In this document: in pieces, positions 21,413 through 29,791 of the stretch | How the letters are laid out: the number at the start of each line of letters is the position of its first letter | Numbering within the stretch: position 1 is the first letter of the stretch | IMG/VR virus record: IMGVR_UViG_3300035216_001600 | Location: 1-44,251 of that record | Source of the DNA: a virus | Direction: 5' to 3' (one strand) | Length of the DNA stretch: 44,251 nucleotides | Notes under the pieces: model-generated | Seen by the model: only the letters and a program-made list of their open reading frames with translations | Database searches by the model: none | What the model was told of the DNA's origin: nothing | Program-made: the position numbers and the translations under genes

Positions 21413-23858
21413 TTTTATAAACAACCTCTCCTTTATTAAGGGAGAAGCTTATTGACTGATTCTCTGTAAGATCCTTGTTTAAAAGAAGGGTTGATAGTTT
21501 GTTTTCTATATTTTTTTGAATCAATCTTTGTATTGGTCTTGCGCCCATTTTTTCTTTCTCTGCTTGCTCTGATATATGCTTAATTAAAGAGGGGGTTGAG
21601 GATATCTTTATTTTTTTATTATTAAGTTTTTCTTGTATTTTAGATACTTCTAGCCTTGTTATCTTTATTAAGTCTTGTATAGTGAAGTTATCAAACATGA
21701 TTATCTCATTTAGTCTATTTAGAAATTCAGGCTTGAAAAAGACTTTTAGTTCTTCCTTTAGCTTATCTTTAGCGTGAGACGCCGAATGCCCAAAGCCTAT
21801 TGAAGGTTTTGTGATTTTTTCGCTACCTACGTTTCCTGTAAGTATAATTATACAATTATTAAAATTAACCCTACGACCCGAGTTGTCTGTTACAAAGCCC
21901 TCTTCAAGAATTTGCAACAATATGTTTAAGACGTCTGGGTGAGCTTTCTCTACCTCGTCGAATAGCACCACGCTGTATGGGTTTCTTCTGACTTTTTCAG
22001 TTAACTCTCCGCCTTCCTCATATCCCACGTAACCGGGGGATGCCCCAATTAATCTACTCGCAGAAATTTTCTCTGAGAATTCGCTCATATCTAACTGGAT
22101 GAGCTTGTCTTCTCCTCCGTATACGAATTTTGCTATACATTTTGCGGTATGAGTTTTGCCTGTACCGCTTGCCCCAACTAACAAAAAACTTCCAACTGGC
22201 TTTCTTGAGTCTTGAAGGCCTGATTTTGATCTCAGAATTGATTCAGAAATCTCCTTAATAGAATCTTTTTGGCCAATAATTTTTTTATTTAAATCCTTAG
22301 CTAAGGAGAGAAGCTTTGAGGACTCTTTTGTAGACATTTGAGTTACAGGCACGCCCGTCCTTGCTGAAACCACCTCAAATATATCTTTTTTGGTTACTTG
22401 TATTTTAGATTTTATAGTTTTTTTGGCCCATTTTTCTATTACTCTATCATACTCTTCCAGTAAAAATATCTGCTCATCTTCAATCATATCTCTCGAAGCT
22501 CCAATCATTTCAACATTAGCCTCCCTGATGCTTAAATCTTGTAACTTTTTTTCTATTTCTTTGGCCGCGTCCGGTCTTTGGATGTTTTTTATTTTAACCT
22601 TAGATCCGGCTTGATCCATGACATCTATCGCTTTGTCTGGAAATTGTTTATCGATCATGTACCTAGATGTTAATTCGATAATCAAATCAAGAGTTTCTTC
22701 TGGGTAATTTATACTATGAAACTGCTCGTATTTCTTTTTTATTCCCAAGATTATTTGTTTAGTTTCTTCTGCGTTTGGTTCGTTAACCTTTACTGATTGA
22801 AATCTTCTGTCCAAAGCTCCATCCTTAAGTATAGTTTTCTTGTACTCGTCTTGGGTTGTAGCTCCAATGCATTTCAACTCCCCTCTAGCCAATAAGGGTT
22901 TGAGCATGTTTGCTGCATCCATTGAGCCTTCGGCCGCTCCAGCGCCAACGAGGGTATGTATTTCGTCAATAAATAGGATTATGTTTTTATTTTTTTTAGC
23001 CTCATCTATTATGTTTTTTAACCTCTCTTCGAATTGTCCCCTGTATTTAGTTCCAGCTATTAAAGATCCTAGATCTAAAGAGTATATTATTTTTCCTAGT
23101 AAAAAATCAGGAGATTCAGCCCTTACTATTCTTTGAGCTAGCCCTTCGACTATGGCCGTCTTTCCAACACCAGGCTCACCTAATAAAACAGGGTTGTTTT
23201 TAGTCCTTCTGCACAAAATCTCACATACGTTGCCGATCTCTTCCTCTTTACCTATTATATTGTCAAACTTTCCTTTCTCAGCTAGAGAATTAAGGTTCAA
23301 TGCGTGTTTCTCTAGGTTTTGTAGGCTAGTGTCCTTTGCTTTTGGCTTTGACGGGAAATAATAACTCTCCTTTTTCTCGGTTTTGTTTTCTTTGGATAGG
23401 TGCAAGTATTCCCTTACTTCTGATATAATATCTTCTTCTGATGCATTGAAAGATTTAAAAAAACCAGGGATAGACGACCCTTCAAATTTTAATAATGCTA
23501 ATAATATATGCTCTAGCCCTACGTATTCATGATCTAGTTTTTCGCTTATTGACGCGGAAACTTTTAGTATTAAATGAAATTCTTCATCGTAGGAAGGGCT
23601 TTCTTCCACCTCATGCGAAAGATCTAGATGCTCGGATTCCTGCGATAGGGAATGTTCTATTTCGTCTTTTAATGCGAGTTGATCAATGTTTAATAAATAC
23701 AATATTTCACTAAGTATTCCTGCATTTAGCTTTACCATCCCGTAGAATAAATGTTCTATGGAGACAAATTCGCTTTTATATTTTTCGGCAACTTTTTTCG
23801 CTTCGTTTATCGCTTGCTGCGCACGTGGAGTAAAGTTTGGCTTTGGGGTCATCTTCAT
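21393..23858 (-). CDS. ClpC-like AAA+ unfoldase
   Basis: The protein has 821 residues, the length of bacterial ClpC. Two N-terminal Clp repeats (TPRAQQAINEAKKVAEKY; HEYVGLEHILLALLKFEG) precede AAA+ domain 1 (GEPGVGKT near 227), a short middle segment and domain 2 (GASGTGKT near 561). A loop SIGFGHSA near 685 matches the position of the ClpP-docking loop (I/L/V)-G-(F/L), so it may work with host ClpP. A GTGTA motif lies 9 bases before this ATG, or 15 before a second in-frame ATG at 23852. It lies 14 bp downstream of the polymerase gene on the same strand. A phage-borne ClpC could redirect host proteolysis. Confidence 0.88.
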   Translation of the reverse strand: MKMTPKPNFTPRAQQAINEAKKVAEKYKSEFVSIEHLFYGMVKLNAGILSEILYLLNIDQLALKDEIEHSLSQESEHLDLSHEVEESPSYDEEFHLILKVSASISEKLDHEYVGLEHILLALLKFEGSSIPGFFKSFNASEEDIISEVREYLHLSKENKTEKKESYYFPSKPKAKDTSLQNLEKHALNLNSLAEKGKFDNIIGKEEEIGNVCEILCRRTKNNPVLLGEPGVGKTAIVEGLAQRIVRAESPDFLLGKIIYSLDLGSLIAGTKYRGQFEERLKNIIDEAKKNKNIILFIDEIHTLVGAGAAEGSMDAANMLKPLLARGELKCIGATTQDEYKKTILKDGALDRRFQSVKVNEPNAEETKQIILGIKKKYEQFHSINYPEETLDLIIELTSRYMIDKQFPDKAIDVMDQAGSKVKIKNIQRPDAAKEIEKKLQDLSIREANVEMIGASRDMIEDEQIFLLEEYDRVIEKWAKKTIKSKIQVTKKDIFEVVSARTGVPVTQMSTKESSKLLSLAKDLNKKIIGQKDSIKEISESILRSKSGLQDSRKPVGSFLLVGASGTGKTHTAKCIAKFVYGGEDKLIQLDMSEFSEKISASRLIGASPGYVGYEEGGELTEKVRRNPYSVVLFDEVEKAHPDVLNILLQILEEGFVTDNSGRRVNFNNCIIILTGNVGSEKITKPSIGFGHSASHAKDKLKEELKVFFKPEFLNRLNEIIMFDNFTIQDLIKITRLEVSKIQEKLNNKKIKISSTPSLIKHISEQAEKEKMGARPIQRLIQKNIENKLSTLLLNKDLTENQSISFSLNKGEVVYKIKEEEA

Positions 23859-23872
23859 GTTTTACACGCTAT

Positions 23873-26434
23873 TTACTTAACTTCAGACATTTTCATATAT
23901 ATCTTTTCGTCCATAATTTTAATTGAGTCTAGAAATATTATATCCTCAGCTTTTCTTCCATAAGCTATTACAATGTTCTTTTTTGCTGGAGCTTTTTCGT
24001 TTTTTTCAAAATACCTATCATAGAAATTCCCTCTCCTGGAATTTAATAACATCGCATCCCATTTTCCGTTTTCATCTGACATCGAGAGCTTTATGTATTT
24101 ATTTCCATTTCTTGAAGTCGCTTTTAAACAATCATCCACGACTCCTATAAATTTACCTCCATCATCCTTATCCATTAGTTCTAGATCTCTTGAATCCTTC
24201 AGGTCTTTATAAACATCCTTGAAGCAGTTTTTTAATTTCGAGCTGTGGCTGTACCCTAGTAATTCATTCTCAAAGTACCAGTTTGCAAACTTTTCGTAGG
24301 ATTTATTCTTATCGTAAATAGATTTATATAGGTCGTATTTCTTTTTAAACGTCTTAAATCTTGATTCTTTCATCAGTGGTCTTCCGTCGTCCCCTACCAT
24401 ATTTTGACTTTTAGCGTCAGCTATGCAGTTTAATAATTTAAAGTCATATTTTTCTCCAATAAGTATAAAGTTCCTCTTTTCTCTGTCTGTTAATAGGTTG
24501 AAAGCTTGAGCTTCTAAAGCCATTAGAGACCTGTTCAAGCCCTTGCTCTCGAGAGCTCCGGCTTGACATAGCGATGATAATATTCCTATGTTTAGCCCTG
24601 CTTGTTTTGCAGATAAGAAAACATCATACTTTGTCGGGTTTTCGGTGGATCTAAAATCCCTTAGTGATTTTAGGGATTTTTCGCTAACCCCCTTAATGCT
24701 ATTAAGTCCAAACCTTATATCTTTACCTTCTGTAGAGAAATCCATTTTGGATTTTGCTAAATCTGGAGAAAGGAGCTTTATTCCAAAGTGAGATAGTTCT
24801 CTAGATATTGCAGCTATCTCTTCTTGTGGGGCCGGCTCATACTTAGTCATCTTTAACAACGACATGAAAAACTCTTGAGGGTAATTAAATTTAAGATAAG
24901 CGGTCCACGCAGCCAGCGTGGCGTACGCCAACGAGTGGGATTTATTAAAAGAATAGTTTGCACTGTCCTCTGCAACCCTCCATAAAACTTCTCCAACTTC
25001 TGTTGGTAAATCATTTTCTATTATTTTTTGCTGAATTTTAGCTTTCCACGCAGGCATTTGATCAACTTTCTTTTTACCAACTATCCTTCTTAATTGCTCG
25101 GATTCGTCCAAAGTGAATCCTACTTTAACCGCCATCTGCATTAACTGCTCTTGATAAAGAGGTATTCCTCCAGTATAATCCAAAACGTCTCTAAAGAATT
25201 CATGAATCACTTGAGACTCTCCTGTTTTAGAGTATGCAACATATGCATCCAAAAAGTCTAGGGCTCCAGGCCTTCCAATAGCGACTACAGCACTCAACTG
25301 CTCAAGACTTTTAGGCTTGATCTTTTTACACACCTTAAAGTTTGTGTCTGACTCTAGCTGAAATAGTCCATGAGGTGTTTTTAGCGACTGCAAAGGTTTA
25401 AAAATCTTTGTGTCGTTTAGGTCTATTTTAGATATATCTTGATCAATTGTCTTGCATACGTCATAGATAACACTTAATGTTCTTAATCCAAGAATATCAA
25501 ACTTAACCATTAATTCTGATACCCAGTTCATGTCGTAACCCGTAACTAAGTTTCCGTCGTTCGTTTTCTGAACAGGGCAAATATCAGTTATTGTGCTGTG
25601 GGAAATAGCTATTCCGCTGGGATGCACTCCTGTGTTTTTATTTAAACCTTCGAGCTTTAATGCGATTTCAAAAGTTTCTGGATTTTCAGAGGCCCAATCT
25701 GCGAATTTTTCGCTTTCTTGTATTGCCGAAAGTATTGGAAGCACTACGCCAAATTTCTTTGGTATGGTCGTGCTAACCAAGTTAACGTCTTGCTCGCTCA
25801 GTTCTCCTACTATTTTCCCACACTCCTTGACGCATAATTTGCCACTTAAAGTATTTAGGGTTAATATTTTAGCTGTTCGAGAAGGGTGTTTCTTTTCTAT
25901 GTACTCTATAACCTCAATCCTTCTTTCATAAGCTATGTCGTTATCAACATCCGCCAGAAGACTCCCGTCCAAAAAGGTCACTCCATCCTGTAGTGTTTTT
26001 TTTGCTCGGCTTTTAGAAACAAATCTTTCAAAAAACAAGCTATACTTTACGGGATCAACATCTGTTACCCCTATTAAGTATAAAACAAGCGACCCCGCAG
26101 CAGATCCCCTTCCCGGGCCTGTGGGTATATCTTCCTCGTGGCAAAAATTAATTATATCCCAGTTTAATAAAATATAATCAATAAAACCTAATTCTTCTAA
26201 GATTTTTAATTCTGACTTTGCTCTGTCGAAATAATCTTTCTTGTTTTTAAATTTATCAATCCCTTTATCGTAAACACCCTTATGGCATAGCTTTCTAAGA
26301 AAGTCAAAGTTAGATATTTTATTATCCGCCTCTAGCATATCGTAGTACTTTTGCTCTATTTGGATTTCTGGAAGGCGCACGCCTGGAGGGCAGCAATCCT
26401 TGTATTCTGTAAATTGTGTTGTAAAGCTGCTCAT
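23873..26434 (-). CDS. dnaE: DNA polymerase III alpha, catalytic part without PHP domain
   Basis: This 853-residue protein is a C-family replicative polymerase lacking its N-terminal PHP domain, which is encoded separately at 27567-28334. The palm has GPGRGSAAGS near 102 and the DVDND Asp cluster near 160. LFQLESDTNF, AIGRPGALDF, a helix-hairpin-helix region and a C-terminal OB fold (FIGVVDDCLKATSRNGNKYI) follow. The start at 26434 overlaps the exonuclease stop (ATGA); an alternative ATG lies at 26449. With the exonuclease it should form the phage replicase. Confidence 0.9.
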   Translation of the reverse strand: MSSFTTQFTEYKDCCPPGVRLPEIQIEQKYYDMLEADNKISNFDFLRKLCHKGVYDKGIDKFKNKKDYFDRAKSELKILEELGFIDYILLNWDIINFCHEEDIPTGPGRGSAAGSLVLYLIGVTDVDPVKYSLFFERFVSKSRAKKTLQDGVTFLDGSLLADVDNDIAYERRIEVIEYIEKKHPSRTAKILTLNTLSGKLCVKECGKIVGELSEQDVNLVSTTIPKKFGVVLPILSAIQESEKFADWASENPETFEIALKLEGLNKNTGVHPSGIAISHSTITDICPVQKTNDGNLVTGYDMNWVSELMVKFDILGLRTLSVIYDVCKTIDQDISKIDLNDTKIFKPLQSLKTPHGLFQLESDTNFKVCKKIKPKSLEQLSAVVAIGRPGALDFLDAYVAYSKTGESQVIHEFFRDVLDYTGGIPLYQEQLMQMAVKVGFTLDESEQLRRIVGKKKVDQMPAWKAKIQQKIIENDLPTEVGEVLWRVAEDSANYSFNKSHSLAYATLAAWTAYLKFNYPQEFFMSLLKMTKYEPAPQEEIAAISRELSHFGIKLLSPDLAKSKMDFSTEGKDIRFGLNSIKGVSEKSLKSLRDFRSTENPTKYDVFLSAKQAGLNIGILSSLCQAGALESKGLNRSLMALEAQAFNLLTDREKRNFILIGEKYDFKLLNCIADAKSQNMVGDDGRPLMKESRFKTFKKKYDLYKSIYDKNKSYEKFANWYFENELLGYSHSSKLKNCFKDVYKDLKDSRDLELMDKDDGGKFIGVVDDCLKATSRNGNKYIKLSMSDENGKWDAMLLNSRRGNFYDRYFEKNEKAPAKKNIVIAYGRKAEDIIFLDSIKIMDEKIYMKMSEVK

Positions 26435-27078
26435 ACCTCTATTTCCCATATCATTTTTTTAAAAACTTCATAATTAACTCTAATATCATATAATGCGTCA
26501 TGTAATTTTGTTGCGTCGAAAGGAACATCGAAGTCCTTGCAGCATTGTTTAAGGTTGCAGGATAAGCCTCTTTCTATTAAATGGTTCAATCTGTACTGCC
26601 AGGATAGAAAATTATCTTCATTACTTAATTTAATTTGTTTCTTCACTGCTTTGGCTAGAGATAAGGTATCTACTAGGTTATTCATATACGAAAAGTCTGA
26701 CTTTGCTTTGGGGTCGATCAATTTCCTGTGAAGGTTATGCATATATACATCAAACCCGAGTAAATTGTGGCCAACCTTAATGTAGGAATCGTCATACAGG
26801 TATTTTTCAAAATCTTCAAGAGCTATCTTGGGATCCACTGCATTCTTTTTGTATTTTGCTTGAGTGAATCCTGTGATTTTTGCCGCCTCCGGAGAAACTC
26901 TCAAGTCGTCCCATTTAAGCCAGTAGTCTTTTTCCTCTATAATTTTATTGTTTTCTATAACAAGAAACGCCAGTTGCCATGGTTTGTTGTGTCCAGAAAT
27001 TAAATTTAAATTACATGTTTCGTAATCGAAAAGTAAATATTTTTGTTTATTTTTAAATCTGAGTAGTTGTTCCTTCAT
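26431..27078 (-). CDS. DnaQ-like 3'-5' proofreading exonuclease
   Basis: This is a DEDDh exonuclease of 215 residues. FDYETCN near 18-24 holds the first Asp-Glu pair, VGHNLLGFDVYM near 102-113 the second motif, and LHDALYDIRVN near 193-203 the His and last Asp. It would remove mispaired bases for the DnaE-type polymerase, whose gene overlaps its end by four bases. It overlaps the SET gene start region by 26 bases. A separate exonuclease fits with the apparently degenerate PHP domain. Confidence 0.85.
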   Translation of the reverse strand: MKEQLLRFKNKQKYLLFDYETCNLNLISGHNKPWQLAFLVIENNKIIEEKDYWLKWDDLRVSPEAAKITGFTQAKYKKNAVDPKIALEDFEKYLYDDSYIKVGHNLLGFDVYMHNLHRKLIDPKAKSDFSYMNNLVDTLSLAKAVKKQIKLSNEDNFLSWQYRLNHLIERGLSCNLKQCCKDFDVPFDATKLHDALYDIRVNYEVFKKMIWEIEV

Positions 27079-27577
27079 GATTTTTCCAGTATTGTTCTCC
27101 GTAGTTTATTAATAATTCTTCTCCTTTTTTTATTTCTTTATTTGCTGTGTATTCAAACATCATATTTTCAACATCAACTTCATAGTTTATATTATTGTTT
27201 TTTGCGTGGTTATATATCATTCCGTTTCCGAGTACTGTCGCTGAATTAAAAAGCTTGTTTATATCTGCGTATCCCAGGTCTTGTAGGAAGTTTTTTAAAT
27301 GTTCTGTAATTTCTTCGTCTTCAAACATAGAGAGGAGTCTGATCTTAAATGAAATCTTTTCGTTTTCTTCTTTAGATAAGCTTGTATCAAAAAAAATATT
27401 AAACGCAAACCTTGCCAGCTCTTTATCTTGCATTTCCCTCATGCATCCAGAAACTATAAAGTGGCACTGCTCTATTAGCTCCCCTTCATCGATGTCTTCT
27501 GCCGCAAAAACGCCCCTGCCTTTGATTTTTGATTTATCAACATATACTTTGCTTGGTTGTATTAACTTATATTGCAT
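27053..27577 (-). CDS. SET-domain protein (lysine methyltransferase-like)
   Basis: The protein has 174 residues with start MQYKLIQPSKVYVDKSKIKG at 27577; a longer frame from 27622 would overlap the PHP gene further. SET motifs are visible: GRGVFAAEDIDEGELIEQC (cofactor-binding GxG), LGNGMIYNHAKNNN (the N-H of the SAM pocket) and GEELLINYGEQY (the catalytic Tyr). It would transfer methyl groups to Lys of a protein. It lies inside the replicase operon between the two DnaE halves, so the replicase itself is a possible substrate, but that is conjecture. Confidence 0.8.
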   Translation of the reverse strand: MQYKLIQPSKVYVDKSKIKGRGVFAAEDIDEGELIEQCHFIVSGCMREMQDKELARFAFNIFFDTSLSKEENEKISFKIRLLSMFEDEEITEHLKNFLQDLGYADINKLFNSATVLGNGMIYNHAKNNNINYEVDVENMMFEYTANKEIKKGEELLINYGEQYWKNHEGTTTQI

Positions 27578-28334
27578 TTTCTTGCTCCTTCCAGCTTTCG
27601 AAGCAAAACTCATCGCTTCCAAAATGGTCTAAATTAGGCTTTGATAAAGTTTTATTTCCAAAAGTTCTTCCTGTTATACATTTATATGTCTGAAGTGCAG
27701 AAACATCTTTTTTCTTTCTGTAATAAATACTTTTTACCATTTCTGTTTTGCATTTATTTTCTTCTGCAAATTTAATAACTCTAGATCTTAGTAACAAATC
27801 AAATGGTAGGCTATTATTTTCTATAAAATATACCGGTTTTGTAAAAGAAAAGTTTGGCGTGCAGTTTGAGAATTTTATATTATTATTAAATATAAACGAA
27901 TCATAAAAAGGAATTGCTAATATTAATTTTTTATTATCCCAGTGTTTTTTCAACATCTTTTCATCTACTGAATTAAATGCTTCTGAGTAAGCTTCGCTGT
28001 ATATCGAATTCAATAACTTGCACCCTTCGGAGTTCTTTGCAAAAATAACTATTTTGTGTCTGGATTTTACAGATTCTTCCTTTGGATTTAATTTTGAATC
28101 TTCACACATGTCAATTCTTAACCCAAACACCAATTTGACCGCCATTGACTCGGAAACTTTTTTTGCTTGAAGGAAGCCCGTTAAGGAATCTTCCACCAAC
28201 ACAACCTCTTTTAGGTTATTGTCTTGAGCTATCGAAAAAACACTATCTGTTTTACCGTCGTCTAGTGATGATGGATTGTTTAGCGTTAATATGCTTTTCC
28301 CGATTGAGAAGTGGCTTTTGAATAATGGTATCAT
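27567..28334 (-). CDS. DNA polymerase III alpha PHP-domain part (separate gene)
   Basis: This 255-residue protein matches the N-terminal PHP region of DnaE: FKSHFSIGKSILTLNN at the start, VVLVEDSLTGFLQAKKVSES, LVFGLRIDMCED, KIVIFAKNSEGCKLLNSIYS and closing FGSDEFCFESW. The family's metal-binding H-x-H at the start is K-S-H here, so the domain is probably not an active phosphoesterase. It is the first gene from a strong promoter and overlaps the SET gene by 11 bases. It likely joins the catalytic subunit non-covalently. Confidence 0.75.
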   Translation of the reverse strand: MIPLFKSHFSIGKSILTLNNPSSLDDGKTDSVFSIAQDNNLKEVVLVEDSLTGFLQAKKVSESMAVKLVFGLRIDMCEDSKLNPKEESVKSRHKIVIFAKNSEGCKLLNSIYSEAYSEAFNSVDEKMLKKHWDNKKLILAIPFYDSFIFNNNIKFSNCTPNFSFTKPVYFIENNSLPFDLLLRSRVIKFAEENKCKTEMVKSIYYRKKKDVSALQTYKCITGRTFGNKTLSKPNLDHFGSDEFCFESWKEQENAI

Positions 28335-28341
28335 GTAGAGT

Positions 28342-28370
28342 ATTTTACCAGAATTCCATTAAGTTGTCAA
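28342..28370 (-). promoter_or_regulatory. Sigma70-type promoter for the replicase operon
   Basis: On the minus strand TTGACA (28365-28370), a 17-bp spacer and TAAAAT (28342-28347) lie seven bases before the ATG at 28334. The transcript should be nearly leaderless and cover PHP, SET, exonuclease and dnaE. Confidence 0.8.
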
Positions 28371-28389
28371 TACTAAATTTACAAACAGA

Positions 28390-28401
28390 CCCTCTTTAGG
28401 G
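28390..28401 (-). terminator. Weak hairpin after the secreted cassette
   Basis: CCCT and AGGG form a 4-bp stem with a 4-base loop and are followed on the minus strand by a T-rich stretch broken by other bases. It lies just after the surface-protein gene and before the replicase promoter. It may be a weak terminator. Confidence 0.3.
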
Positions 28402-28411
28402 ATTTACTCTC

Positions 28412-29767
28412 TTACTCCAATATACTCCATTCTTTTTTTAGATAATTATATATCATTCGGCGGTTATTGATCATAGTTCCGTATATCCATGAGGAGCTGG
28501 CACTATCATAGTAATACGGTAATGTGCGGGAGGTCATATATACCCATTTAGTATCGGTCGAATATATCCAACCCTCTATTGGTAGATATGATATTGTTGA
28601 ATTTAGTTCTAAATTAACTTTACGATATAAATCCCTCTCTGCGGAAACTTCTTCTATTTCGTTATCTAATCGAGCGATGTATAAATCGGAAGCTATTATA
28701 TACTCCTCCAGCGCGCGGGACTGAGATGTGGTATCGATAGAGTTTGTGACTTCAGTAGCGTTTACGTCGACACTTTCCAATTTCAGTTGTAAGGTTGATA
28801 TAATTAATTCGAGTCCTGATACGTCATTATCTTGTTGTATTACTATAGCAGTTAATTGGTCATTAAATACTGATGCACTGCTCAAGCTATTTTCTAGAGA
28901 CAGTATTCTACTTTTTAATATTTCAATAGTAGAATTTAAACCATATATGGTATCGTTATAATCTATAATTATATTATTTTTAAATGATAATAAATTAGTG
29001 GTTATAGTTGCGTTTAATTTATAACTGTCAATAACACTTTGTTGAGTTTGTACTTTGGATTGTAATTCATTAGAGCTGTTTGTTAATTGATTTATTATCT
29101 GTTCTGCGTGATCGCTTATTAGGTCGTCTGTAGAATTGTTCTCAAATACGCGGATTGAAGTTCGATAATCATTTGAGCTATCTTCAAATAGATAACCTGG
29201 AATCCATTGAGATACCCTTACGGCTTCGGCTGGAGATATCTTAAAGTAGTGATTTACTGGAACTCCGGAGGTGAATGTTGGCCACGTCCATCCAGGGCCA
29301 GTTACGGCATTGTATCTGGTGGAGGCGGTTACTGAACTGCTATCATAAAACCTTATAGATAATGGTTGTCCTGATTGCGGGTTACTGTCAGTTATTACAA
29401 CTTGTGATTTGGCTAAATATGCAGCTGGGTTTGATGGGTATATTATAACATCATCTTTGTACTTTGTGAATACCGCTGTAAAGCTAAACTCTCCAGAGGT
29501 AAAGCCGTAACCGGAGCTTGAGTCTCCGACTCTTGTTCCTTGTGTTAGTTCGACCCAATCGCCCTTAAACGGAAACTCTTCTGTAGCGTCATCATAATAA
29601 CCTAACGTAGCCAAGCAGCCATCACCGTTGCTGGTGTGACCAGCAAATAAAGGGGATCCAAACTGATTCTTTAGTGTGCTTGTTGAGGTTGTCCAGTGTA
29701 TTACTATTTGTTGTTCTCTAGCAGAGCTTACGATGGTAGCTATAAGCAGTAGTATTACAAGCTTCAA
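28412..29767 (-). CDS. Secreted surface protein with coiled coil and Trp/Tyr-rich tail
   Basis: The protein has 451 residues and starts at TTG. Residues 1-16 (LVILLLIATIVSSARE) form a signal peptide. An N-terminal domain to about 170 is beta-rich (WTTSTSTLKNQFGSPLFAGH) and of a type I associate with PVC surface proteins. Residues about 215-390 form a long coiled coil (NELQSKVQTQQSVIDSYK). The tail (PIEGWIYSTDTKWVYMTSRT) resembles the Trp/Tyr-rich tail of the metalloprotease at 8410-9912. It is the last gene of a four-gene leftward cassette. The function is unknown; a host-surface-binding role is a reasonable guess. Confidence 0.65.
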   Translation of the reverse strand: MKLVILLLIATIVSSAREQQIVIHWTTSTSTLKNQFGSPLFAGHTSNGDGCLATLGYYDDATEEFPFKGDWVELTQGTRVGDSSSGYGFTSGEFSFTAVFTKYKDDVIIYPSNPAAYLAKSQVVITDSNPQSGQPLSIRFYDSSSVTASTRYNAVTGPGWTWPTFTSGVPVNHYFKISPAEAVRVSQWIPGYLFEDSSNDYRTSIRVFENNSTDDLISDHAEQIINQLTNSSNELQSKVQTQQSVIDSYKLNATITTNLLSFKNNIIIDYNDTIYGLNSTIEILKSRILSLENSLSSASVFNDQLTAIVIQQDNDVSGLELIISTLQLKLESVDVNATEVTNSIDTTSQSRALEEYIIASDLYIARLDNEIEEVSAERDLYRKVNLELNSTISYLPIEGWIYSTDTKWVYMTSRTLPYYYDSASSSWIYGTMINNRRMIYNYLKKEWSILE

Positions 29768-29791
29768 TAAATTAGCTGGTTTATATTTTTT

